Shown in pieces: positions 22,773-31,540 of a DNA stretch of 53,006 bases. Positions within the stretch are counted from its first letter, which is position 1, and each line of letters starts with the position of its first letter. The position numbers and the translations under genes were made by a program. Source of the DNA: Sulfurimonas sp. (GTDB lineage Bacteria > Campylobacterota > Campylobacteria > Campylobacterales > Sulfurimonadaceae); the NCBI GenBank assembly GCA_027083035.1, contig JALWSY010000117.1, positions 1-53,006 on the forward strand, written 5' to 3'. The notes beneath the pieces are model-generated. The model saw only the letters and a list, made by a program, of their open reading frames with translations. It was not told the origin of the DNA and searched no databases.

Positions 22773-24009
22773 AATTTCCACCTTTTTGAACTTCATATTT
22801 ACTAATATTAATCCAGTTTCCGATTAAATCCTCTTTTGAGTTTATAGTAATTTTATTAAAGTATTGATCTATTCCTTGATAGAGTCCATCTTTCTTTGAC
22901 TCTACAAGCACCTCTAATTCTCCCAAGACTCCCTTTCTAAAGTCAAGATTTTTCTCATTTACTAAAGTCTCAATCTCATGAAGCCTCTCTTTTGCTACTC
23001 TTCCGTTTACCTCGGGCTTCATTGTTGCAGAGGGTGTGCCATCACGCTTTGAGTAGGTAAAAGCGTGTAGATGTGTTAGCGGCAACTCTGCAGCATTTCG
23101 CATAGCCTCCTTCCAGAGAATGTCACTCTCACCGGGATGTCCTGTGATAAAGTCTGTTCCAATAGCAAAACCTTTTTGGGCTAAAAATTCAAAGAGTTCT
23201 CTATCTTGTTTATAAACATTGCGTCTATTCATGCGTTTGAGCATCTCTGGGGATGTATGTTGTAGTGCTATATGCATATGTTTCTCCATCCATGGCTCAT
23301 CGAGAATCTCTTTGAACTCATCACTTATCTGAATAGGCTCTACACTTCCAAGACGAATTCGTCTCACACCGCGAATTTGTGACATTCTCTTCATCAATCT
23401 TGCTAAAGAGGTTCTCTTGTCTTGACCATAACTGCCGACATTCGTGCCTGTTAAGATAAACTCACCAAAGCCATTGAGTGCAAGCCTTGAGATTTGCTCT
23501 AAAATCTTCTCTTCATCCATACTTCTAGCATCACCACGAACAAAAGGGATGATACAGTAGGAGCAGCGAAAGTTACACCCCTCTTGAATCTTAATAAATG
23601 CCCTGCTCTTACCAACAAAATCATCTACTATCACATCATCAATATGGTTCAAATCACCCGGATCATAAAAGGGTTGCTCTTTTTTTAAAAGCGCATCTAT
23701 CTTCTCCTTTTCACTCTGTCCAAAAACACCATGAATACGCCCCTCTTTTAAAAGTGACTCTCCCTTAGTGTGTGCGCCACACCCAGTTAAAAAGAGCTTC
23801 GCACCACTCCCTGATTTCTCTACAGAAGATATATAAGAGCGAACATGAGTATCAGCTCCATTAGTTACTGTACAGGAGTTTATAACGATAGTATCTGCTT
23901 CAGACTCATTCTCTGTAACCTCATAATCCTGCATAGCACTCATCATCACTTGAGAGTCATAGATATTTGTTCTACATCCAAATGTCTTAAAATATACTTT
24001 TTTTTTCAT
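22759..24009 (-). CDS. mtaB: tRNA t6A37 methylthiotransferase MtaB
   Basis: The product has 416 residues and converts t6A37 to ms2t6A in tRNAs reading ANN codons. The N-terminal UPF0004 domain carries Cys12, Cys46 and Cys77 for one [4Fe-4S] cluster. The radical SAM core has CNFRCSYC (Cys145, 149, 152) for the other. A C-terminal TRAM-like region follows from about 350. FKTFGCRTNIYDSQ at the start and RIRLGSVEP in the middle fit MtaB rather than MiaB or RimO. It abuts mscS without a gap and overlaps the FtsH-like gene. Confidence 0.92.
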   Translation of the reverse strand: MKKKVYFKTFGCRTNIYDSQVMMSAMQDYEVTENESEADTIVINSCTVTNGADTHVRSYISSVEKSGSGAKLFLTGCGAHTKGESLLKEGRIHGVFGQSEKEKIDALLKKEQPFYDPGDLNHIDDVIVDDFVGKSRAFIKIQEGCNFRCSYCIIPFVRGDARSMDEEKILEQISRLALNGFGEFILTGTNVGSYGQDKRTSLARLMKRMSQIRGVRRIRLGSVEPIQISDEFKEILDEPWMEKHMHIALQHTSPEMLKRMNRRNVYKQDRELFEFLAQKGFAIGTDFITGHPGESDILWKEAMRNAAELPLTHLHAFTYSKRDGTPSATMKPEVNGRVAKERLHEIETLVNEKNLDFRKGVLGELEVLVESKKDGLYQGIDQYFNKITINSKEDLIGNWINISKYEVQKGGNYATL

Positions 24010-25755
24010 CTACACCATCTCATTATTATGTTCTATTGGTTTTTGACTCTTCATATTTACATGAAGTTGCTGTGTTGGGTATGCTATGGTTATATCATCT
24101 TCAGCCTTAAATGCATCAATAATCTCTAAAGAGATAACACTTCTCAGCGTAAGCGTTGCATAAGCATTTGTAAGGTACCACGCCTCAATATCAATCCCGT
24201 GTGGCTCTATAAAAGAGAAGATTCTCGGCTCTACATTTGTGTTTTTTAGACTGTAGTGTTGACGTAGTTTATTGAGTTGCTTTCTTGTAATATCTGTATA
24301 ACCTTTAGAGAATTTTTTTGTTATCTCTTTGACTAAGTGCATAGCCTTCTTATGGTTCGAGTCAAAAGTAATAGTTATCTTTACTCCATCCCAAACTGTT
24401 TTGAGAGAGTTATGTGTATAGTTTGCTATCATTCGTGTAAATACATAGTTATTAGGAACAAAGATAATTCTCCCTGCACGACGGTTGTGCATAATAGATG
24501 TAAGTGTAATATCTTCTAATATTGTCATACGAAGCAGCGAGATATCCATCACATCTCCGACATATTTTATACCATCCATATCTACACGAATCCTATCGCC
24601 TACATGAATACTACCACCAAAGACAATCACAAGCCAACCCAAGATACTCATAAACCAATCTTTCATAGCAATAGCGATACCCGCAGATGCAAATCCCAAA
24701 ATAGTTATAAGATATCCTGCATTCTCGATATAACTAAAAAAGAGTATTAGAATAATAATGGTAAAATTTGTAAAGGTAATAATTTTATTTGCCATATAGA
24801 AGCGTTCATTATCTGTTATGTAGCGTTTTACAACAAGTTTAAGCAGAAAAAAGATAAAAAATACTATCAAAATAGCAGACCCGATTTTAATGAGTCTATA
24901 TATCTGTTTCTCTATCCCCTCATTAATCTCTGTCTCCACTATCTCTAATCGCTTTTGATACACTTCAAGCGTCACATTCATTGTATCAAGTGCTTTTTCA
25001 AGACGATCTAACTGGACCTTTTTGTAGTTTTTTATTGCATCATACTTACCACTTCTATCGAGTTTTGCAAGTTCTTCATAGATAGCATTCTCTTTTCTCA
25101 GTAAAATTACCAGATTCATAAGAGAATCCCTTTTATGCTTGTACTCTTCAAAATTTGTATTAAGCACTTTAATCTTTGAAAACCCTGTAAAGATATCAAA
25201 AGGATTCGTTATCTTCTCTACCTCTCCAATGGTAGGCGGGGTGATAAGATCTGAAAAAGGTGCGCCGCCATCTCCCTTAAGCTTTCCTATCTGAGAGGTT
25301 AAAATACTCTCTTTTGAGATAAGTGCATTTAACTCATCTCTATCACTAATGCTTTTTGCGTGTTCTCGTAAATATTTTATGCGCTGCTTGATTTTATCAA
25401 GGTTTGTACGCACTTCTAAAGAGGTTAGGTAAGAAGCATAGCTCTTATTCCATGTACTCTCGTTAGCAATCTTCTTCTCTAGCTCTTGAAGTTTTTGTTC
25501 TCTAATGCGAATCTCTCTAAGTCTCTCTTGCTCTCTTCTTTGTGCCTCTTCTCTCTCTTTTTTCACCCGCAACGTTTCTGCTTTTTCCTGCTCTATGCGT
25601 AACAACTCTTCCGCTGATAGTGTCGAGTTTGTCTCACTAATCACGATTGCCTTTGTACTATTTTGCTCAACCACAACCTCCTCTTTGGAAGCTATTGCGC
25701 TACTTACATAAAAAAACGAGAAGAGAAAAACTACTCTAAAGAGCAAATATCTCAT
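24010..25755 (-). CDS. large MscS-family mechanosensitive channel with N-terminal coiled coil
   Basis: The product has 581 residues. A signal peptide covers about 1-22, then a long charged coiled coil at about 45-110 (Glu/Arg/Gln-rich) and further helices to about 270. Three membrane helices follow (about 285-310, 325-345, 350-375), and the MscS pore and beta domain: GFASAGIAIAMKDWFMSILG for the pore-lining helix, GDRIRVDMDGIKYVGDVMDISLLRM, and IIFVPNNYVF near 435. It opens on membrane tension to release solutes. The periplasmic coiled coil is larger than in E. coli MscS. The start overlaps the aroB stop by 4 bases (ATGA). Confidence 0.92.
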   Translation of the reverse strand: MRYLLFRVVFLFSFFYVSSAIASKEEVVVEQNSTKAIVISETNSTLSAEELLRIEQEKAETLRVKKEREEAQRREQERLREIRIREQKLQELEKKIANESTWNKSYASYLTSLEVRTNLDKIKQRIKYLREHAKSISDRDELNALISKESILTSQIGKLKGDGGAPFSDLITPPTIGEVEKITNPFDIFTGFSKIKVLNTNFEEYKHKRDSLMNLVILLRKENAIYEELAKLDRSGKYDAIKNYKKVQLDRLEKALDTMNVTLEVYQKRLEIVETEINEGIEKQIYRLIKIGSAILIVFFIFFLLKLVVKRYITDNERFYMANKIITFTNFTIIILILFFSYIENAGYLITILGFASAGIAIAMKDWFMSILGWLVIVFGGSIHVGDRIRVDMDGIKYVGDVMDISLLRMTILEDITLTSIMHNRRAGRIIFVPNNYVFTRMIANYTHNSLKTVWDGVKITITFDSNHKKAMHLVKEITKKFSKGYTDITRKQLNKLRQHYSLKNTNVEPRIFSFIEPHGIDIEAWYLTNAYATLTLRSVISLEIIDAFKAEDDITIAYPTQQLHVNMKSQKPIEHNNEMV

Positions 25756-26804
25756 CTAGAGGCTCCAAAACTCTCCAACACAGAAAGCACCAAATCTTTC
25801 TCACACGCATCGGTAATCTTCACATCACCAATCCCAACAGGTAGAATAAATGTAATTTTACTATCAGCACTCTTTTTATCTAAGAAAAAAGTCTCATAAA
25901 AACTCTGTGCATCAGTAATATCATAAGATGTCGGTAGATTATATTTCTTTAACAATGCTTTGACTCTTTGTGCCTCTCCTTGCGTCATCAAAGACATTCT
26001 TACAGCCAACTCATTCGCCATCACCATGCCAATAGCAACTGCCTCACCATGAAGATATTTTTTATACTTCGTTTCATTCTCTATCACGTGTCCAAAGGTG
26101 TGTCCATAGTTAAGTGCAGCACGAATACCATTCTCTTTCTCATCTTGAGCAACAACATCAGCCTTCGTTTGGACAGCCTCTTTTATCGCTTTTTGCAACA
26201 CTTCTGCATCTTGTAGGTCTGCACTCTCTAAAAATTCAAAAAACTCTGCATTAAAAGTAACGGCCATCTTCACTATCTCTGCTACACCCGCAGCAAATTC
26301 ACGTGCATGAAGCGTTGTGAGAAAATGAGGATCTATATAAACTGCTTTTGGTTGATGAAAAGCTCCTATGAGGTTTTTTCCATAGCTATTATTCATTCCC
26401 GTTTTTCCACCAACACTTGCATCAACCTGAGAGAGAAGTGTAGTAGGAATCTGAATAAAATCAATCCCTCTTTGGTAGATACTCGCTACGTATCCCGTCA
26501 TATCACCAATTACACCACCACCAAAAGCAACAAGCATTGATTTACGGTTAAACTTATGATTAAAAAGAGACTCTAAGATAAGATCAACACTCTCTTGATT
26601 TTTATACTCCTCACCATCAGGAACTGTTATGATATAAAGCTCCTTTGCTGTAAATTTTGAGAGAAGATATCCTAGATGCAGACCAGCTACTTTAGGGTTT
26701 GTAATGATTGCTACTTTTGTATCAAGATGCGTAGGTTGCATACTCTCTATGCTTATATCGTATGAGTTGTCAATTACTTTTTTAAGGGGAATATTTACTT
26801 GCAT
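25752..26804 (-). CDS. aroB: 3-dehydroquinate synthase
   Basis: The product has 350 residues and catalyses the second step of the shikimate pathway, cyclising DAHP to 3-dehydroquinate with NAD and a divalent metal. Visible signatures are LVAFGGGVIGDMTGYVAS near 95, IQIPTTLLSQVDASVGGKTGMN near 118-140, and the metal ligands within the RAALNYGHTFGHVIEN segment (about 230-245) and LHGEAVAIGM (about 253). The length is normal. It lies 60 bases after the COG3400 gene, a gap large enough for a secondary promoter, and overlaps mscS. Confidence 0.97.
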   Translation of the reverse strand: MQVNIPLKKVIDNSYDISIESMQPTHLDTKVAIITNPKVAGLHLGYLLSKFTAKELYIITVPDGEEYKNQESVDLILESLFNHKFNRKSMLVAFGGGVIGDMTGYVASIYQRGIDFIQIPTTLLSQVDASVGGKTGMNNSYGKNLIGAFHQPKAVYIDPHFLTTLHAREFAAGVAEIVKMAVTFNAEFFEFLESADLQDAEVLQKAIKEAVQTKADVVAQDEKENGIRAALNYGHTFGHVIENETKYKKYLHGEAVAIGMVMANELAVRMSLMTQGEAQRVKALLKKYNLPTSYDITDAQSFYETFFLDKKSADSKITFILPVGIGDVKITDACEKDLVLSVLESFGASR

Positions 26805-26864
26805 TATTTATCCAGATTTATAAGATAGATGATAATACTTAAAAAATGCTAAATTATTACTAAA

Positions 26865-28271
26865 TCAGAGTTGCACAGGAATAAATATCTGATGATACTC
26901 ATCAAGTTTGTAGTAAAGTTTCTCACTATCTGTAGAAAAAAGGGAGTAGAGACGCCTTGTTGTCAATTTTTGTGTAAATGGCAGAATATGAATAAAATTC
27001 TCTTTCTCTCGGAGTTTACGGATTGGATTTTCATTCTCTTTTATTACCTTGATATTTTTTGAAAAGATAGTTGCAAGATTATAATAATGCTCTATTACCT
27101 GCTCCTTCTCCTCTTGATGTTCATTCATATAATTATGTAACTCGATATTAAAGTTCATCTGCTCAGATATATCAAATATAGTAGCAGATATCTTCTCTAA
27201 ATCTCTGTTGTCAGAGAGAATAAGTGCTGCATCTTTGAGTGTTGAGAAATCTTTATCTGAGAGTTTCAACACAGGTACATGCGCCTCATACATAGCACAC
27301 CTTACATAAAAATCTGCAAACATCTCTTTAGAAACAATGACTAAACCAATATGATATGATTTAATATCACGAAAGAATGTCTCTTTTAAGTTTACACTAT
27401 CATAATCTATATCTACCATAACATTTGCGCTACGGAGACTCTTAATGTCTTCTAATATGTCTATGCAAGAGGGATTTGCTACTTTAATAATAAGATCATG
27501 TTTAAACTCTTTATGCAGATAAATTGCACGTCGGACAGACTCTTTGATAGTAGTATGATTGACTATATCCATATCCAAATAGAGAAGAAGATTTGTTCCA
27601 AAAGGTTCTGGAAACTGTCCAAGTTCTCGCTTAATGGCTCTATAGACTGATTTTAAAACGGCTGGTTCTCCTACTAAAACAAGCAAATCATTGGGTTGAA
27701 TCATCTTTCTTCGTGAGGGCATTATAAGTTTTCTGTTTCTATAGATAGCTACTATACGCCAGTTTTTCTGTTCAATCGCACCAATATGCCTATATACAAA
27801 AGAGCTTCCAAAGGGAACTAGCACCTCCATAATTTCACCCTCACCTAATCCAACATTTTGAGCGATTACCGGTACATTTGGCAAATAATCAAGCAGACGA
27901 GATGCAATAAGTTCATCACTATTCACCATTAAAACATTTGCATCCTCATTTTGCATACTCCATCTGTTTAAAACGATAACACGAAGCTGTTTTTTAATGG
28001 CACGGATATTTTTAATGGTATTTTCAACATCAACTTGAGAATCCATAACTATGAAGACTTGAATAAACTCCATTTTTAATAGATTAGCAAGTTTATAAAG
28101 ACTTGTAGGATCAAACTCATAGAACTTAAATCGAGCTGGGTTTATTCCCTCAAACTCTGTTGCTTTTGTCTGCACAACATAGTAAATATTCTCACTTGTA
28201 TAAGTCTCATTGACTCGTTCAATAAAATGTTCGCCAAGGGAACCATCACTAATTATTAATATCTTTTTCAT
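26865..28271 (-). CDS. TrkA-N/TrkA-C-like protein (COG3400 type)
   Basis: The product has 468 residues. It begins KKILIISDGSLGEHFIERV, a Rossmann start with a relaxed glycine motif, continues through a nucleotide-binding-like domain to about 130, then an RCK_C-like domain at about 140-215 (EIMEVLVPFGSSFVYRHIG, then DLLVLVGEPAVLK). A second Rossmann-like half follows (LLLYLDMDIVNHT, then IIKVANPSCIDIL). No membrane segments are seen. It resembles potassium-channel regulatory proteins, but the window's true trkA is at 4942-6258, so this is a paralogue of unknown target. Regulation of the nearby MscS channel is a guess only. It overlaps the SH3-like gene by one base. Confidence 0.78.
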   Translation of the reverse strand: MKKILIISDGSLGEHFIERVNETYTSENIYYVVQTKATEFEGINPARFKFYEFDPTSLYKLANLLKMEFIQVFIVMDSQVDVENTIKNIRAIKKQLRVIVLNRWSMQNEDANVLMVNSDELIASRLLDYLPNVPVIAQNVGLGEGEIMEVLVPFGSSFVYRHIGAIEQKNWRIVAIYRNRKLIMPSRRKMIQPNDLLVLVGEPAVLKSVYRAIKRELGQFPEPFGTNLLLYLDMDIVNHTTIKESVRRAIYLHKEFKHDLIIKVANPSCIDILEDIKSLRSANVMVDIDYDSVNLKETFFRDIKSYHIGLVIVSKEMFADFYVRCAMYEAHVPVLKLSDKDFSTLKDAALILSDNRDLEKISATIFDISEQMNFNIELHNYMNEHQEEKEQVIEHYYNLATIFSKNIKVIKENENPIRKLREKENFIHILPFTQKLTTRRLYSLFSTDSEKLYYKLDEYHQIFIPVQL

Positions 28272-28891
28272 TATTTAGGACTCCCTTTTCGTAACATCAC
28301 ATCCTCTACTTTTACCCACATCTCTTGCTGTGCAGCTTGCCATACTCTATTTTTAAAGACACCAGTTATCTTTATCCAATGCTCTGTTTTTTGATTTGAG
28401 GTAAACGAGGTAGCATCTTCCCACTCCTCTATTGGTTCACCCTTTACACTATCATAGATAAATGCTTTTCTCTTCATACGAAATGTACTCGCTTTAAAAT
28501 AGACTACACGCTCTACATTACGCTTTGTAAAAGCATCTTTTAGTTCCAACTTTGGAAATCTATTTGCATCATCTAATGATTGAGTATTCAAACACTTTTG
28601 CAAAAATTTTTGGTTTTTATTTTTACTATTCTCTTTAGCCTGTATCTCTTTTTGAAGCCTTTTTATTTCAGATTCCAAATTTTTTATTCTATCTTCATAA
28701 GAAGCTGTAAGATTTGTATTTTCAACTTTTACTGACTTCAGTTCCTCTGCATATCTCTCTTTCTCCTCTTTAGTGTTTCTATAATCATGCTGAAGATGAG
28801 AAATATCGCTCACTATAGAGTCTATACGCTCTATTGTATCACCATTAAGTAGTGTTGCGTAAAGAAGTGTCAAAGCTGAGATGCGCTTCAT
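28271..28891 (-). CDS. exported coiled-coil protein with SH3-like C-terminal domain
   Basis: The product has 206 residues. A short signal peptide covers about 1-17 (SALTLLYATLLNG). A coiled coil runs from about 25 to 90 (KEEKERYAEELKSVKVEN, ESEIKRLQKEIQAK). Residues 120-200 look like a small beta-rich SH3-type domain with VVYFKASTFRMKRK, HWIKITGVFKNRVWQ and MWVKVEDVML. Bacterial SH3 domains often bind peptidoglycan. The role is unknown; an envelope scaffold is plausible. It is joined to trmA and to the COG3400 gene by one-base overlaps, so all three should be translated from one message. Confidence 0.75.
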   Translation of the reverse strand: MKRISALTLLYATLLNGDTIERIDSIVSDISHLQHDYRNTKEEKERYAEELKSVKVENTNLTASYEDRIKNLESEIKRLQKEIQAKENSKNKNQKFLQKCLNTQSLDDANRFPKLELKDAFTKRNVERVVYFKASTFRMKRKAFIYDSVKGEPIEEWEDATSFTSNQKTEHWIKITGVFKNRVWQAAQQEMWVKVEDVMLRKGSPK

Positions 28892-30009
28892 TATGCAGTA
28901 TCCTTTCTAATAAGCTTTACACCCATCTCTGCGTGGTGCGTATAAGGAAACTGATCAAAGAGTGCCATATCTTCAATCTCATGCGTTTTTGTTAATATCT
29001 CCAAGTCTCTTAAAAGTGTTTCAGGATTACATGATATGTAGAGTATATGCTTATAGCGCGACGCGAAAGCACACGATGTGGCATCCATTCCACTTCGAGG
29101 AGGATCAACAAAGATACTCTCAATCTTATATGATGCAATATTTATCTCTTGCATACGCCGAAACTCTCGCACTCCATCAAGAGCAGAGACAAACTCCTCT
29201 ACACTCATACGCACAAACTCTATATTTGAGATATTGTTAAGTTTCATATTCTCTTTTGCTGCATTGATAGAGGATTTTGATATCTCGGTTGCTAAAACCT
29301 TCTCAAAGTGTGTTGCAAAAGGGATGGTAAAGTTACCCACACCACAATAGAGTTCTAAAAGGTCATCTTTTGCATTTGCAAACTTCTCTAATGCCCACCC
29401 TATCATCTGCTCATTAACACGAGGATTTGGTTGAGTAAAACTGTTTTCTATGTAGTGAAAGCTATACTCCCTACCCTCTACACTTAACTTCTCTGTGATA
29501 TAGTCCTGTCCTATCACCACCTTTTGCTTTCGGCTTCTTCCAATAATGTAGATATCAAGCTCTTTTGCTATCTCTTTGGCAAGAAGTCCCCAAGCATCAT
29601 CAAGTCTTCTATGATAGAGCAGAGAGACTACTATCTCTCCACTAGTAGAGCTTAAAAAATCTACTCCAAAGAGTTTAAAATCTATCTCTTTAGCTTTTAT
29701 CTCTTTAAGTAGCTTTGGCATTAAAGCATCTATATGTTCATTAACTTGTGGGCAGGACTCTATTAAAACAATACCATCTTTTGTGATGTTGTTCATCGCA
29801 TAGTCTATAGCATCACCATGATGCCAAAGTTTAAACTCACTTCTCGCTCTGTAGTGTACATCGGGAGATGCAAAAGCAGATATTTCACCTTGAAAAAGAT
29901 GCCAAAATCGCTTTTTATTTAACTCTACTTTCTCTTGAAGCTGTGCATCATACCCACTTTCATAGACCCGGCACGCACCACACTCTCCAAAATATTTACA
30001 ATCCAACAC
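28891..30009 (-). CDS. trmA: tRNA (uracil-5-)-methyltransferase TrmA with RlmD-like cysteine set
   Basis: The product has 372 residues and makes m5U54 in the T-loop of tRNA using SAM. The body follows E. coli TrmA closely: LWHHGDAIDYAM, ENSFTQPNPRVNEQM, LLELYCGVGNFTIPFA (SAM site), FVDPPRSGMD, the nucleophile in ISCNPETLLRDL (about 326), and FDQFPYTHHAEMGVKL. Unlike E. coli TrmA, the N-terminus has CKYFGECGAC (Cys4, 10, 13), and Cys86 sits in ESCPQVN where E. coli has Phe. These four match the spacing of the [4Fe-4S] site of RlmD. The end overlaps the SH3-like gene by one base, and fliP ends six bases before the start. Confidence 0.93.
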   Translation of the reverse strand: MLDCKYFGECGACRVYESGYDAQLQEKVELNKKRFWHLFQGEISAFASPDVHYRARSEFKLWHHGDAIDYAMNNITKDGIVLIESCPQVNEHIDALMPKLLKEIKAKEIDFKLFGVDFLSSTSGEIVVSLLYHRRLDDAWGLLAKEIAKELDIYIIGRSRKQKVVIGQDYITEKLSVEGREYSFHYIENSFTQPNPRVNEQMIGWALEKFANAKDDLLELYCGVGNFTIPFATHFEKVLATEISKSSINAAKENMKLNNISNIEFVRMSVEEFVSALDGVREFRRMQEINIASYKIESIFVDPPRSGMDATSCAFASRYKHILYISCNPETLLRDLEILTKTHEIEDMALFDQFPYTHHAEMGVKLIRKDTA

Positions 30010-30015
30010 TCTCTC

Positions 30016-30753
30016 CTATTTTATAGAGGCAATTAGATTGCCTATAAGTAAATTCCACCCATCAATAAGTACAAAAACAAGTACCTTAAAGGGGAGTGAT
30101 ATCATAACAGGTGGCAACATCATCATACCCATAGACATTAGTGTTGATGCCACAACCATATCAATAACTAAAAATGGTAAAAATATCAAAAATCCTATCT
30201 CAAATGCTGTCTTCATCTCACTAATAACAAAGGCAGGAATTACCACAGAGAGTGGTACATCTGCTACAGTTTTAGGATTTTGCATCTTTCTTATACGAAA
30301 AAAGAGTGCCAAATCTTTCTCTCTGGTATTACGAATCATAAAGTTTTTAAAAGGCAGCGTTGTTTTGCTAAATGCCTCTTCATACCCTATCTCTTCGGCA
30401 AGATAGGGCTTTATTCCTGCATCATACGCCTTTGTTCCAACGGGTTCCATGACAAAAAAAGTCAATATCATCGCAAGCATTACTAACAGTTGTGTAGGTG
30501 GTACCTGCTGTGTTCCAAGTGCTTGGCGTAAAAAGCCAAAAACGATAACAAAACGGGTAAATGTCGTCATTACAAGTACCATAGAAGGTGCTAAGAAGAG
30601 AAGCGTTAGAACAACTAAGACATTAAGTGAAGATACTAACTGCTGAGGTGTATCTGGAGCAGAAAGGGAGAAGTTCATAGTAGGAATAGTGACACTCTCT
30701 GCACCAAAAAGGTATGCAGACAGTAAGAGAAGAAGAGAGAGTGTTTTACCCAT
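30016..30753 (-). CDS. fliP: flagellar type III export apparatus protein FliP
   Basis: The product has 245 residues. A cleavable signal peptide lies at about 1-18, as is usual for FliP, followed by four membrane segments. Family signatures are FLAPSMVLVMTTFTRFVIV (about 53-71), GTQQVPPTQLLV, and MSMGMMMLPPVMISLPFKV near 205-225. FliP forms the export gate core with FliQ and FliR. It follows motB with a one-base overlap (TAATG) and is the third gene of the minus-strand run. The rest of the flagellar set is outside the window. Confidence 0.97.
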   Translation of the reverse strand: MGKTLSLLLLLSAYLFGAESVTIPTMNFSLSAPDTPQQLVSSLNVLVVLTLLFLAPSMVLVMTTFTRFVIVFGFLRQALGTQQVPPTQLLVMLAMILTFFVMEPVGTKAYDAGIKPYLAEEIGYEEAFSKTTLPFKNFMIRNTREKDLALFFRIRKMQNPKTVADVPLSVVIPAFVISEMKTAFEIGFLIFLPFLVIDMVVASTLMSMGMMMLPPVMISLPFKVLVFVLIDGWNLLIGNLIASIK

Positions 30754-31529
30754 TACTTCGTTGCAGCCTTATCTAAAACAGACATTTTTGCCTTTGCAGC
30801 TTGCTCATCTTTTTTACCATAAAAATGAATCTCAACGCGTCTGTTTTTTTCTCGACCACTCGGTGTTGCATTAGTAGCTACTGGATGATACTGCGCAAAA
30901 CCGGCTGCACTCAGTCGTTTTGGATCCACACCATCTAAGATAAGTTCATGTAAAACAGCAATAGCCCTTGCTGTTGAGAGTTCCCAATTATCTTTATAGG
31001 GACTATTAGGTCCGGGAGAACCATTATCTGTATGCCCTTGTATGCTCACCTCCATCTCATTTGGCAACTCTTCAATAATAAGTGCCATTCTTTTTAAAAA
31101 GAGCAGAGCATCTTGATTTTCAATAGTCGCACTTCCAGCTTTAAAGAGTAGTGTCGCAGGCAAAGCTATAGAAAACCCCTCCTGTCCTTCATCAACGGTG
31201 ATAGTAGGTCCTTGTGTCTGCTCCATCATCTCATTTGCATCACCCGCAGCCTGTTGCACTCTGTTTACAAGCTCACTTGTCTCATCCTGAGACTCTATCG
31301 GTGTGGACTCTTGAATACGCTGTTTAGATATCTCTGTTTTAGTACCACCTTCTAAAACACTCATCGCTCCAGAGAGCGATCCGATAGCTTCAGAGACCTT
31401 TTTGGCATCCATACTCGACATGGAGAGAAGTAGAACAAAGAAGCAGAGCAGAAGGGACATAAGATCCCCAAAGGCGGCAAGCCAAGCGGGCAGACACTCT
31501 TCACACTCAGGACAGTTATCTTTAGCCAT
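30753..31529 (-). CDS. motB: flagellar stator protein MotB
   Basis: The product has 258 residues. One membrane helix lies near the start (about 18-38), with the proton-carrying Asp22 in FGDLMSLLLCFFVLLLSM, followed by a linker/plug region and an OmpA-like peptidoglycan-binding domain at about 125-240 (SIQGHTDNGSPG, LSTARAIAVLHEL, GREKNRRVEIHFYG). It anchors the stator and, with MotA, converts ion flow into torque. An N-terminal CPECEEC cysteine cluster (Cys6, 9, 12) precedes the helix. It is eleven bases from motA. The coupling ion (proton or sodium) cannot be decided from the sequence alone. Confidence 0.96.
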   Translation of the reverse strand: MAKDNCPECEECLPAWLAAFGDLMSLLLCFFVLLLSMSSMDAKKVSEAIGSLSGAMSVLEGGTKTEISKQRIQESTPIESQDETSELVNRVQQAAGDANEMMEQTQGPTITVDEGQEGFSIALPATLLFKAGSATIENQDALLFLKRMALIIEELPNEMEVSIQGHTDNGSPGPNSPYKDNWELSTARAIAVLHELILDGVDPKRLSAAGFAQYHPVATNATPSGREKNRRVEIHFYGKKDEQAAKAKMSVLDKAATK

Positions 31530-31540
31530 CTGCTACTTTC

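Noticed and set aside
26865-28271. A second trkA
   Set aside because: The N-terminal glycine motif is relaxed and the layout differs from the two-RCK TrkA at 4942-6258; kept as a TrkA-like protein of unknown target.
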